This document shows, piece after piece, positions 50,560 through 59,043 of a stretch of 64,000 nt of DNA. The stretch is from Trebonia sp050013875 (lineage in GTDB: Bacteria; Actinomycetota; Actinomycetes; Streptosporangiales; Streptosporangiaceae): assembly GCA_050013875.1 (NCBI GenBank), contig JBEKEK010000054.1, positions 1 to 64,000 on the forward strand, in the 5' to 3' direction. How positions within the stretch are numbered: the stretch's first letter is position 1; every line of letters starts with the position of its first letter. Made by a program: the position numbers and the translations under genes. The notes under the pieces are model-generated. The model saw nothing but the letters and a program-made list of their open reading frames with translations, did not search any database and was not told where the DNA came from.

Positions 50560-50630
50560 GTTTCCTGTCTACTGGGAGTGACGCAGCTCACCTGAAGAAG
50601 TTCTTTACCATCTTGCCGGAGGCCGGAGGC

Positions 50631-50690
50631 CGGATCGCCGGAGGCCGGATCGCCGGAGGCCGGATCGCCGGAGGCCGGATCGCCGGACTA
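50631..50690. repeat. Four tandem 15-bp repeats
   Basis: Four copies of CGGATCGCCGGAGGC (50631, 50646, 50661, 50676), the last one degenerate and ending in the stop region of the PabBCA gene (stop 50688). Upstream there is a partial copy (GGAGGCCGGAGGC). Confidence 0.8.
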
Positions 50691-53531
50691 GCGGGTGCTT
50701 GCGATCCAGGTGGCGGTGACGAAGTTGCGGATGATCTGCTCGCCCTGGGGGGTGAGGATCGACTCGGGGTGGAACTGAACGCCCTCAATGGGCGCGGCGA
50801 GGTGGCGGATGCCCATCGGCAGCGGGCCGGTCCTCGCCGTTACCGCCAGGTCGGACGGAAGCGTGGCCTCGTCGACGATCAGCGAGTGGTAGCGGGTGGC
50901 CCGGAACGGGTCCGGCAGGCCGGCCAGCACGCCCAGGCCGTCGTGGGTGACGTCGAAGGCCTGGCCGTGGACGGGGCGGGGCGCCCGGACGATCGCCGCG
51001 CCGAAGGCGGCCGCGATCGCCTGATGCCCCAGGCAGATGCCGAGCAGCGGCAGGCCCGCGGCGGCACAGGACCGGACCGCATCGATGCTGATGCCCGCCT
51101 CGGCCGGAGCGCACGGCCCCGGCGAGATCACCACGCCGCCCGCCCCGGCCTCGGCGACCTGGGCGGCGGTCACCTCGTCGTTGCGGACGACCTCGACCCG
51201 CGCCCCGCCGATGGACAGCAGGTGCGCGAGATTCCAGGTGAACGAGTCGTAGTTGTCGATGAGGACGACAAGCGGCGACTTCCGGTCAGTTGGTGCCGCC
51301 GTCGAGCACCTCCCATCGGTTAGGACCACTTTGCCGGGCGTTTTGCCGCGATATGTGGACAACGAACTGATGGGAAGTCGTTCTCCGTGGTCCGAACCGA
51401 CGGGGAGCGGCAGGCCGGCCGCCGGGTCCGGCCGGCGGGCGGTCAGGGCGGCGGCGAGGGCGGCCGCCACCGGCCCTGGCGTCCAGGTGACGGGGCAGCC
51501 GTCAATCGCGGTCACCGGCAGCACGCCCACGACCGCATTGGTGACGAAGACCTCGGTCGCCGCCGTTAGCTGGTCCAGGGTCAGCGGCTTCTGGCCGACC
51601 TTGACCGCGTCGGCGCGGGCCGCGCGCATGACCGCGGCCCGCGCGGTACCCGGCAGCAGGCGGCCGTCGGCGGGCGGGGTCAGCAGCACACCGTCGATGA
51701 CCGCGAACACATTCGCCCGGTCGGTCTCGAGTACCTCGCCAGTCTCGTCGGTGATCAGCAGCTGCGCATCGGCGGCCGGGCCCGCTCGCGCGTTCAACTC
51801 GGCCAGCAGCCGCCGGTCGCGCCACTTGGGCCGGCCGATGCCGCCAGCCACCACCACCGGCAGGAGCCTAATCGCGGCAGCAGCGCTGGCGGGCGGCAGC
51901 GGGACGACCTCGACCGACGCCTGCAGGGGACCGCCGACCGGGCGGACGCTGATGCGCAGGCGGCCGGTCGGCCGGGCCGCCAGGCACCCGGCCAGCTCGG
52001 AGTCGAGGCTCGCGGGTAGGTCCTTACCGTAGAGGTCGCGGACGCTCGACGACAGGCGGGCGAGGTGATCAGCGAGACCCTGGGTCTGCCCGTCGGTGAC
52101 CCGCAGCGAGCTGAAGACGCCGGCCGACGGGCGGGGCCTGAGCGCGGCCAGCGCGTCCAGGGCGGACTCGTCCGGCGGGCCCGCGTCCAGGCGGGCGCCG
52201 ATGGCGGCGAGCAGCGGCGCGGCCTTGATGAGGCACTCGGCGTATTCGGCTTCGGGGTCGGAGTCGGCGACGATGCCGCCGCCCGCGCCGAGCCAGCACC
52301 TGCCCGCAGCGAACTCGAAGGTGCGGATGGCCACGTTGAGCTCCAGGCCGGCCACCGGGGAACGGTAGCCGACCGCGCCCGTGTAGGCCTCGCGGGGGGC
52401 CCGCTCAAGCTCGTCGATGATCTCGAGCGCGCGGACCTTCGGCGCGCCGGTCACCGAGCCGGGCGGGAAGGCGGCGCGGATCAGGTCACCGTCGGACACA
52501 CCGCCGGCCAGCGTGCCGGCGACCGTCGAGACCAGGTGCCAGACCCCGGGATGCGGCTCGGCGCTGAGCAGGCCGGGGACGGTGACGGTGCCGGGCACGC
52601 AGACGCGGCTGAGGTCGTTGCGGACCAAGTCCACGATCATCACGTTCTCGGCCCGGTTCTTGGCCGACCGCTCAAGCTCGGCCAGCTGACCGGCGGCCGC
52701 GGCCGCGTCACCGCCCCGCCGGGCGGTGCCCTTGATCGGCTTGGACGTGACCGCGTCCCCGCCGCGGTGCAGGAACAGTTCGGGCGAGAGCGATGCCACG
52801 GCCGCGCGGGCGACGGCCGGGGCACCACCGGTGACGTTGGCGGCCGGGGTGGCGGAGACGTCGATGAAGGCGGCGTAGGGCGGCCGCAGATCGGCCGCGG
52901 CCCGGCAGAACGCGTCGAGCGGGTCGCCGGCGAACCCGGCCTCCGCCCGCAGGCAGATGTTGGCCTGGAAGATGTCACCGCCGCGGATGTACTCCACCGC
53001 CCGCGCGACCGCCTCCTGGTGCCCGGCCGGCCCGGGGTTCAGCCGGAACGGCGCGAACTCGTAGCCGGCCGACGGCGCCGGCCTGGCCGCGCGGGCGGCC
53101 AGGTCCGCGAAGCGGCGTTCCAGCGCGTCCGTGCGGTCCCGCGTCCAGAGCGCTTCGAAGAACCACTCCCCGGTCGCCGGTTCATGCACCAGCACGTGGT
53201 CGTACCAGCCGAACCACCACGCGGGCAGCCGGCCAGGCCCGGCCGGCCGCAGCGCCTCGCCCCCGGCGCTGTAGCCCAGGTAGCCGATCCACCCGCCGCC
53301 GAAGGCACCGCCGGCGGCGGGCGGGAGCGGCGAGTCGAGCACCTCGTCAAACGCCCCCGGCGCGGACCGCACCAGCGCGGGCTCGGCCGCGACCACATCG
53401 CGGCCGCCCGCCCACGTGCCGAAAAGCGCCACCGGGTGCGCGTCCGCCCGGACCAGGCGCAGTACCTCGGTCGGCGTCAGCCGCCACCCCAGCGGCCGGC
53501 GCACCACCGCGAACTCCGTTCGGCCCGGCAT
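50688..53531 (-). CDS. PabB-PabC-PabA fusion (aminodeoxychorismate synthase/lyase)
   Basis: 947-residue trifunctional protein for 4-aminobenzoate synthesis. Residues 1-445 are the chorismate-binding synthase (TSKPIKGTARRGGD 262-275, AKNRAENVMIVDLVRND, PPGSVTGAPKVRALEIIDEL 356-375). Residues 465-700 are a PLP fold IV aminodeoxychorismate lyase (GRPKWRDRRLLAE, LLITDETGEVLETDRANVFA, LLPGTARAAVM). Residues 752-945 are a class I glutamine amidotransferase (VVLIDNYDSFTWNLAHLL, LLGICLGHQAIAAAFG with Cys832, FHPES with His920 and Glu923). Together they would convert chorismate and glutamine to 4-aminobenzoate for folate or secondary metabolism. The order B-C-A is unusual; the linker (700-750) contains an inverted repeat. 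Anthranilate synthase is less likely because a lyase domain is present. Confidence 0.92.
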   Translation of the reverse strand: MPGRTEFAVVRRPLGWRLTPTEVLRLVRADAHPVALFGTWAGGRDVVAAEPALVRSAPGAFDEVLDSPLPPAAGGAFGGGWIGYLGYSAGGEALRPAGPGRLPAWWFGWYDHVLVHEPATGEWFFEALWTRDRTDALERRFADLAARAARPAPSAGYEFAPFRLNPGPAGHQEAVARAVEYIRGGDIFQANICLRAEAGFAGDPLDAFCRAAADLRPPYAAFIDVSATPAANVTGGAPAVARAAVASLSPELFLHRGGDAVTSKPIKGTARRGGDAAAAAGQLAELERSAKNRAENVMIVDLVRNDLSRVCVPGTVTVPGLLSAEPHPGVWHLVSTVAGTLAGGVSDGDLIRAAFPPGSVTGAPKVRALEIIDELERAPREAYTGAVGYRSPVAGLELNVAIRTFEFAAGRCWLGAGGGIVADSDPEAEYAECLIKAAPLLAAIGARLDAGPPDESALDALAALRPRPSAGVFSSLRVTDGQTQGLADHLARLSSSVRDLYGKDLPASLDSELAGCLAARPTGRLRISVRPVGGPLQASVEVVPLPPASAAAAIRLLPVVVAGGIGRPKWRDRRLLAELNARAGPAADAQLLITDETGEVLETDRANVFAVIDGVLLTPPADGRLLPGTARAAVMRAARADAVKVGQKPLTLDQLTAATEVFVTNAVVGVLPVTAIDGCPVTWTPGPVAAALAAALTARRPDPAAGLPLPVGSDHGERLPISSLSTYRGKTPGKVVLTDGRCSTAAPTDRKSPLVVLIDNYDSFTWNLAHLLSIGGARVEVVRNDEVTAAQVAEAGAGGVVISPGPCAPAEAGISIDAVRSCAAAGLPLLGICLGHQAIAAAFGAAIVRAPRPVHGQAFDVTHDGLGVLAGLPDPFRATRYHSLIVDEATLPSDLAVTARTGPLPMGIRHLAAPIEGVQFHPESILTPQGEQIIRNFVTATWIASTR
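51312..51404. repeat. 93-bp inverted repeat in the PabC-PabA linker
   Basis: CCCATCGGTTAGGACCAC (51312-51329) and GTGGTCCGAACCGACGGG (51387-51404) are inverse with 16 of 18 matches, around 57 bases. The sequence codes for the non-conserved linker LSTYRGKTPGKVVLTDGRCS, in frame. Confidence 0.7.
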
Positions 53532-53775
53532 ACGAGCAGATTAACCGGCTGTCGGTACCCGCCGCGTTGGCCAAGCCGACAAATCAGCCCCCGCCCGACG
53601 GTGTTAACCCGTAGGTTCAGTGGGTTTTGCCGCGGACCTGGAGCATCCAGGACCGACCGCCCGCGCCACCCCGGCATCACGGCTGACCGAGCGCGCGCCG
53701 CTGAGCAGGCGGAAGTCGCAGGTAAGGAGTCGCCCGGATCCGTTATCGGCGAAAAGTCCGGATATCTTCTAAGAG

Positions 53776-53802
53776 ATGGCCGGCAACCTGAGTCACGCAT
53801 GA
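53776..53802 (+). other. Possible 8-codon leader ORF before the MFS gene
   Basis: ATG at 53776 encodes MAGNLSHA and stops at TGA 53800-53802, which overlaps the MFS start ATG 53799 (ATGA). The MFS gene has no ribosome site of its own, so coupling to this leader is possible. The leader has only a weak AAGAG upstream. Confidence 0.35.
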
Positions 53803-55109
53803 GTCCACCAGCATCACAGTGGGTGGCCAGGCACGTTCTGCTCGACATCACCCCGCTGCGGCGGTCGCGCGATTACCGGGCGCTACTTTCCGGGCTCGGG
53901 GTGTCGGTGCTCGGCAACCAGCTGACGACCGTCGCGGTGCCGTTCCAGGTGTACGCGATCACGCGTTCGTCGCTGATGGTCGGGCTGGTCTCCCTGACCC
54001 AGCTGTTCCCGCTGATCATCGGCTCGCTGCTCGGCGGGTCGCTGGTGGACGCGGTCGACCGGCGCAAGCTGCTGCTCGTCGTCGAGGCGATCTGCGCGGC
54101 CTGCAGTGCCTCACTCGCGCTGAACGCGGACTTCGGGCCCGCGCTCTGGCCGCTGTTCCTGTTCCCCGCGATCACCGCGTCGCAGAGCGGCATCGACAGC
54201 TCGGCGCGGAACGCGATGCTGCCCGGGCTGGTGGGGATGGAGCTGCTGCCCGCCTCCAACGCGATCTTCCAGTCGCTCTTCCAGACCGGCGCGATCGTCG
54301 GGCCCGCCATCGCCGGGCTGCTGCTGGCCGGAGCGGGCGTGCACTTCATCTACTGGATCGATGTCGCCAGCTACCTGGTCGCGATGACGGCCGTGCTGAC
54401 GATGTCGCCGCAGCCCGCGCCCGCGCCGGGCACCGAGGGCGCATCGACCGCGCGGCCCGGCTGGCGCTCCACGCTGGAGGGGCTGCGGTTCATCCGGCGG
54501 TCCCAGCCGGTGCAGGGCGCGTACCTCATCGACGTGAACGCCATGGTGTTCGGGATGCCCCGGGCGTTGTTCCCCGCGCTGGCGGCGACCGTGTTCGGCG
54601 GCGGTGCGACCACCGTGGGGCTGCTCTACGCGGCGCCCGGGGCCGGGGCGCTGGCCGGCGCGCTGACCACCGGCTGGGTCAGCCGGGTGCGCCGCCAGGG
54701 GCTCGCGGTCATCTGCGCCGTGCTCGCCTGGGGGCTTGCCATCGCCGGATTCGGGATCGCCCACTGGCTGCCGCTCGCGCTGCTGCTGCTCGCGGTCGCG
54801 GGCTGGGCGGACGTGCTGTCGGCGGTGTTCAGGAACACGATCATCCAGTTCGCCGGGCCGGACGGGATGCGCGGCAGGCTGATGGGCGTGCAGATGGCGG
54901 TGGTGGCCGGCGGGCCGCGACTCGGCGACCTGGAGGCGGGCGCGGTCGCGACCGCCTTCGGCGACACGGTGTCGGTCGTGTCGGGCGGGCTGGCCTGCGT
55001 CGCGGGCGCGTTCCTGGTGGCCTGGGCACTGCCGGGGTTCACCCGGCTGCGCTCCGGGCTGCCACGCCGCGCCGGGGACAAGGCCGAGGTCGCCGCCCAG
55101 TCCGAGTGA
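53799..55109 (+). CDS. MFS exporter, EntS-like
   Basis: 436-residue major facilitator with about 12 membrane helices. N-terminal PLRRSRDYRALLSGLGVSVL, GNQLTTVAVPFQVYAITRSS, and the loop 2-3 motif GGSLVDAVDRRKLLLVVEA are typical of the EntS/enterobactin-exporter-like DHA3 branch; a second similar set appears after residue 220. Likely a proton-driven exporter of a siderophore or drug-like compound; its position beside iron-uptake and pab genes gives no firm substrate. Overlap of ATG 53799 with a short upstream ORF is noted separately. Confidence 0.87.
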   Translation: MSPPASQWVARHVLLDITPLRRSRDYRALLSGLGVSVLGNQLTTVAVPFQVYAITRSSLMVGLVSLTQLFPLIIGSLLGGSLVDAVDRRKLLLVVEAICAACSASLALNADFGPALWPLFLFPAITASQSGIDSSARNAMLPGLVGMELLPASNAIFQSLFQTGAIVGPAIAGLLLAGAGVHFIYWIDVASYLVAMTAVLTMSPQPAPAPGTEGASTARPGWRSTLEGLRFIRRSQPVQGAYLIDVNAMVFGMPRALFPALAATVFGGGATTVGLLYAAPGAGALAGALTTGWVSRVRRQGLAVICAVLAWGLAIAGFGIAHWLPLALLLLAVAGWADVLSAVFRNTIIQFAGPDGMRGRLMGVQMAVVAGGPRLGDLEAGAVATAFGDTVSVVSGGLACVAGAFLVAWALPGFTRLRSGLPRRAGDKAEVAAQSE

Positions 55110-55154
55110 CGGGCCGGCCGGCCGCGGTGCCCGCATCGGAACGTGGTTCAAGCA

Positions 55155-56030
55155 CTAGTGGCCGGTCGGGGCGGCCACCAGGATCTCGACTTCTCCCGGG
55201 GTCAGGGTCAGCCCGAACTCGCCGGTCAGCGCCTCGGCGAATTCCCGGTCGGTCAGCTCGCGGCGTTCCTTCAGGTAACCGGGGCGGGTGACCGTGTAGC
55301 CGCGGCCGATGATCGACCGGATCGCGTCCGGGTCACGCCGGACGATGATCGGCTGCCAGGTGAACCACGAGTCCGGGTGGGTCGACGTGTAGTGGTTGGA
55401 GAGCGCGACGTCGACCGGGTGGACCGGTACCTCGTCCCAGCGGTGCAGGGTGACCCACTCGCCCGCCTGATACTCGCGAAGCTTCCAGACCTCGTCGCCG
55501 TTGTCCCGGTCGGGGGTGACCTCGTAGACCCAGCCGTCGATCTCCTGCGGGCCGCCGGAACGGTACCGGCGCAGGGACAGCGGGGCCGGCGGGGACGAGC
55601 CGAAGCCCACGTCGGCCAGCCAGACCCCGGCCACTGACCGCGCCCGGACGGTGAGATGGGTACGCGCTTTGGCCGGCCCGCCGTCCGGGCCGACCCGGGC
55701 GAGCAGCCGGTCGACCGCGAAGCCGAGCCGTTCGAGCACCGCGCTGAACAACTGCGCCTGCTCGTAGCAGTAGCCGCCGCGGCCCCGCGAGACGATCTTC
55801 TGCTGGATGCCGGCCAGCTCCACGCTGACCCGGCCGGTGAGGAAAACGTCGAGGTTCTCAAACGGAACCGCTGACAGGTGCGCCCGGTACAACGCCGTCA
55901 GCGTTGCCTCGTTCGCCTCGAGCGGACCGGAGTAGCCGATCCGGCGCAAGTACGCGGCCAGGTCCAGCTCGGCGGTGGACCATTCATCAACGGTCCGTTC
56001 AGACGAAAGATCTTGGAGATCTTCAGGCAT
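55155..56030 (-). CDS. Arylamine N-acetyltransferase (NAT)
   Basis: 291-residue NAT family enzyme transferring acetyl from acetyl-CoA to arylamines. Triad: Cys in SRGRGGYCYEQAQLFSAVL (about residue 88), His in THLTVRARS (about 124), Asp in WLADVGFGSSPP (about 140). N-terminal AAYLRRIGYSGPLEANEATL is standard. Close homologues participate in xenobiotic or aminobenzoate-derived metabolism. It overlaps the upstream DoxX gene by eight bases. Confidence 0.92.
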   Translation of the reverse strand: MPEDLQDLSSERTVDEWSTAELDLAAYLRRIGYSGPLEANEATLTALYRAHLSAVPFENLDVFLTGRVSVELAGIQQKIVSRGRGGYCYEQAQLFSAVLERLGFAVDRLLARVGPDGGPAKARTHLTVRARSVAGVWLADVGFGSSPPAPLSLRRYRSGGPQEIDGWVYEVTPDRDNGDEVWKLREYQAGEWVTLHRWDEVPVHPVDVALSNHYTSTHPDSWFTWQPIIVRRDPDAIRSIIGRGYTVTRPGYLKERRELTDREFAEALTGEFGLTLTPGEVEILVAAPTGH

Positions 56031-56541
56031 CGGCGGCGGACGGCTGGTCGGCGGCCTGCGCCGGGGCTGGCTTGCCGGTCACCATCTTGCCGATCAGCGC
56101 ACCGGCGGCCACGCCGCCGAGCAGGAAGCCGGCCGCGGCCAGCTTGCCGGGCAGCGCCGGGCCGAGCTTGTACTTGCCGGGGCCGGCCGCGGCCAGGGTC
56201 AGCGCCAGCGTCAGGTAGGCGACCGGCAGTTCAACCCCGCCGCGGTTGGCCATCAGGCCGCCCTCGCGGTTGTGCGCGGCGGCCACCGACATCGCGCCCG
56301 CCACCGCCAGCGGGCCCGCCGGGTAGGCGATGCCGGTGACGGTGAGGACGCCGCCGGCGATCTCGGTCGCGGCCGCGGCCATGGCCATCTCCCGGCCGGG
56401 GGTAAGGCCGTTCTTCTCGAAGACCGCGCCGATCCCGTCGAGCCCAGGGCCGTTGAACTTGCCGAACAGCTTCTGCGAGGCGTGGATGCCCATGTAGCCG
56501 CCGAGTAGCAGCCTGGCCCCTAGCAGCGCGGCATCACGCAT
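56023..56541 (-). CDS. DoxX-family membrane protein
   Basis: 172 residues with four predicted membrane helices; AALLGARLLLGGYMGIHASQ at the N-terminus and AMAAAATEIAGGVLTVTGIA are DoxX-like (MauE/DoxX/SURF4-type redox membrane proteins). GGAAGGA upstream supports ATG 56541. A fifth hydrophobic stretch and a Ala/Pro tail end the protein. First gene of an operon with NAT; a repeated palindrome-like site lies in its promoter. Confidence 0.85.
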   Translation of the reverse strand: MRDAALLGARLLLGGYMGIHASQKLFGKFNGPGLDGIGAVFEKNGLTPGREMAMAAAATEIAGGVLTVTGIAYPAGPLAVAGAMSVAAAHNREGGLMANRGGVELPVAYLTLALTLAAAGPGKYKLGPALPGKLAAAGFLLGGVAAGALIGKMVTGKPAPAQAADQPSAADA

Positions 56542-56590
56542 GATCGTCCTTCCGGTCGTTGTCCGCGCGGCGGCTGCCACGCGGTCGTCA

Positions 56591-56623
56591 CCTTTATATA
56601 TACCTAGCGACCTTTATACCTAG
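56591..56623 (-). promoter_or_regulatory. AT-rich direct repeats upstream of doxX
   Basis: CCTTTATATATACCTAG (56591-56607) and CCTTTATACCTAG (56611-56623) repeat the same 13-base core, the first with a 4-base TATA insertion. The outer parts (CACC and GGTG) are inverse. Sitting 50-80 bases upstream of the doxX start in a very GC-rich genome, this looks like a promoter/operator. Confidence 0.55.
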
Positions 56624-56719
56624 GTGATCCGCCGGTCTGCGCTGGCGCGCCTGCGTATGCGTTGTTTTACCTAAACGCAGCACAGACTGGGATTTCGGTG
56701 TGACAGAGCGTCTCGATCA

Positions 56720-59026
56720 GTGATATCTCTGAACGAGCAGGTCGTCGGGGCGGTTACCCGGCCTGCTTCAAGTGCGTCTAACTTGGCGGTGGTAACTGCA
56801 GTGGCCGGACGCTTTCCGCAGGACGGGATCACCGACTTCGTTGGCAGGCGCGACGAACTCGCCCGCCTGGCCGCCTTGCTCGACCGGTCGCGCCTGGTGA
56901 CCGTGGTCGGCCCGGGCGGCGTCGGCAAGACCCGGCTGGCGCGCGTCGCCGCGGCCGAGGCCATGGGCAACCACCCGGACGGCGTGTGGATCGTCGAGCT
57001 GTCCGGGCTGCGGGACCCGGCGCTGCTGCCCAACACGGTCGCCAGCGTCCTCGGACTGCCGGAACAGGACGCCAGGTCCGCGCTCAACGCGGTGCTCGAG
57101 TACCTGCGGGACAAGCGGCTGCTGCTGATCCTCGACACCTGCGAGCACCTGCTCGACGCCTGCGCCGAGCTCGCCCAGGCGGTGCTTGGCGACGCCCCGG
57201 GGGTGACCTGTCTCGCCACCAGCAGGCAGCCGCTCGACACCCCAGGCGAGCAGAACTTCGCAATACAGCCGCTGTCGGTGCCCGACCCCGATGATGTTGT
57301 GCTCGGCCGCGGCGACGCGGTCGAGCTGCTCGCACTGCGCGCCGCCGCCGCCGTGCCCGGGTTCACGGTTAACCCGGATAACTCGGCCACCGTGGTCCGC
57401 CTCTGCCGTCGCCTGGACGGCATACCGCTCGCGATCGAGCTCGCGGCGGTGCAGCTGCGCGCGCTCGACCTGGAAGAGCTGACCCAGCGGCTCGACCGCC
57501 GGTTCGCGGTGCTGACCGGCGGGCACCCTGGGGCACTGGAACGGCACCAGACGCTGCGCACCGCGATCGAGTGGTCGCACGGTCTCTGCTCGCTGGCCGA
57601 GCGGCGGCTGTGGGCGCGCCTTTCCGTCTTCGCCGGGACGTTCAGCCTGGCGGCCGCCGAGGAGGTCTGCGCCGAGGTCGAGATCGAGCAGCCCGAGGTG
57701 GTCGACGCGCTCATCGGGCTGGTCGACAAGTCGGTCGTGCTGCAGGTCGGCACGCGGTACCGGATGCTCGACACGCTGCGCGAGTTCGGCGCCGAGCAGC
57801 TCGCGGCGTCGGGCGAGGAGGCGGCGTGCCGGGCACGGCACATCGAGCGGTACCTGAGCATGGCGCGGTACTTCGGCGCGCACTTCACCGACGATGACCA
57901 GATGGAGCGCTACCGCGAGCTGCACCAGACGCACGCGAACCTGCGGGCCGCGCTTGAGTACGCGCTCGACGACTGGGTCGGCACGCCGGTGCCCGCTGTG
58001 TCTTCCGGTGCCTCGAATGCTTCCGGTGGTTCCGGTGGTTCCGGTGGTTCCGGTGGTTCCGGGGCGGCCGGCGATCCGGAACTGGCGGGGACGGACGGTG
58101 CGCAGGAATCGGCCGGCGGGGCCGGCGCACGCTGGCGTTCCGGTCTGGACATGGCCTGCTCGCTCTACGGCTACTGGCAGATCTCCGGGCTGCTCAGCGA
58201 GGGCGGGTACTGGCTCGGCAAGGCGCTCGAGCGGTTCCCCGATGACGGCCACGAACGGGCCCGGGCGCTGGTCACCCGCGGGTTCCTGCGATCCTTCCAG
58301 GGCGAGATCGCCGGCGCGCTTGCCGACCTCAAGACCGGCATCACGGTGGCCCTCGCCATTGGCGATGAGCCGGTTACCGCCCGCGGCTACCAGCACCTGC
58401 ACTTGGCGCTCACCTTCGAAGGACGGCACGAGGAGGCCTTCGCGGTTTGGGCGCAGGCGCGACCGCGGCTGCGGGCCTGCGGCGACCGGCACGGCGAGCT
58501 CATGCTGCTGGCACAGCACGGTCACCTGTACCAGTTGGCGGGTCGTCCCGTCGAGTCCGTCGCCACCGCCGAAGAGGGCCTGGCGATGCTCGGCCCGAAC
58601 TCCGGTGAGCAGTGGCTGCAGAGCTACCTGCTGGTGGTGCAGGGTTTCGCGCTCTTCCAGATGCCCGGCCGCGAGGCCGACTGCGAGACGGTGGTCCGCA
58701 AGGCGCTGCTCGGCAAGCAGAAGCTCGGGGACGTCATCGGCATGGGCTACGGGCTCGACGTGCTCGGCTGGCTGTCGGCCAAAACCGGCAGGCCGGAACG
58801 GACCGCATGGACGCTCGGCGCCGCCGACCCGCTCTGGGAGCGCGGCGGCCTGCGCTTCAGCGGGACCGAGATCATGATGGACTTCCACCGGGAAGCGGCG
58901 CGGGCGGCGACCGAGGCGCTTGGCAAGGAACGGTATGACGCCGTGCACGCGTCCGGCGTCGGCTACATGAAGGAGCAGCTGAAGGACCTGGCCCGCGGCG
59001 GCTCGGTCGAGCTGAGCATCCCTTAA
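56720..59026 (+). CDS. NB-ARC/TPR ATPase regulator
   Basis: 768 residues. ATPase core: TDFVGRRDELARLAALLDRS, Walker A VVGPGGVGKTRLARVAAAE (about 62-80), Walker B LLLILDTCEHLLDACAELAQ, ATSRQPLDTPGE, and GIPLAIELAA (GLPL-like). A Ser/Gly linker (GGSGGSGGSGGSGAAG, about 434-449) encoded by repeated TTCCGGTGG interrupts the helical TPR part. AfsR/LuxR-family relatives carry an HTH at one end, but none is visible here, so it may act through a partner protein. GTG 56720 is the first possible start and is only weakly supported. It converges with the Cas3-like gene at 17 bp. Confidence 0.8.
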   Translation: MISLNEQVVGAVTRPASSASNLAVVTAVAGRFPQDGITDFVGRRDELARLAALLDRSRLVTVVGPGGVGKTRLARVAAAEAMGNHPDGVWIVELSGLRDPALLPNTVASVLGLPEQDARSALNAVLEYLRDKRLLLILDTCEHLLDACAELAQAVLGDAPGVTCLATSRQPLDTPGEQNFAIQPLSVPDPDDVVLGRGDAVELLALRAAAAVPGFTVNPDNSATVVRLCRRLDGIPLAIELAAVQLRALDLEELTQRLDRRFAVLTGGHPGALERHQTLRTAIEWSHGLCSLAERRLWARLSVFAGTFSLAAAEEVCAEVEIEQPEVVDALIGLVDKSVVLQVGTRYRMLDTLREFGAEQLAASGEEAACRARHIERYLSMARYFGAHFTDDDQMERYRELHQTHANLRAALEYALDDWVGTPVPAVSSGASNASGGSGGSGGSGGSGAAGDPELAGTDGAQESAGGAGARWRSGLDMACSLYGYWQISGLLSEGGYWLGKALERFPDDGHERARALVTRGFLRSFQGEIAGALADLKTGITVALAIGDEPVTARGYQHLHLALTFEGRHEEAFAVWAQARPRLRACGDRHGELMLLAQHGHLYQLAGRPVESVATAEEGLAMLGPNSGEQWLQSYLLVVQGFALFQMPGREADCETVVRKALLGKQKLGDVIGMGYGLDVLGWLSAKTGRPERTAWTLGAADPLWERGGLRFSGTEIMMDFHREAARAATEALGKERYDAVHASGVGYMKEQLKDLARGGSVELSIP
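58021..58060 (+). repeat. Gly-Ser-encoding 9-bp tandem repeats
   Basis: Four to five head-to-tail TTCCGGTGG units give GGSGGSGGSGGSG in the NB-ARC protein. Copy number change would alter linker length without changing the frame. Confidence 0.8.
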
Positions 59027-59043
59027 CACGGCAGCGCCACCAG

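Noticed and set aside
52065..53798. Long in-frame upstream extension of the MFS gene
   Set aside because: It is antisense to the PabBCA gene and has no domain; the exporter N-terminus starts at 53799.
56768..59029. 753-codon minus-strand frame
   Set aside because: Shadow of the NB-ARC/TPR gene; His/Gln/Arg-rich and without known features.
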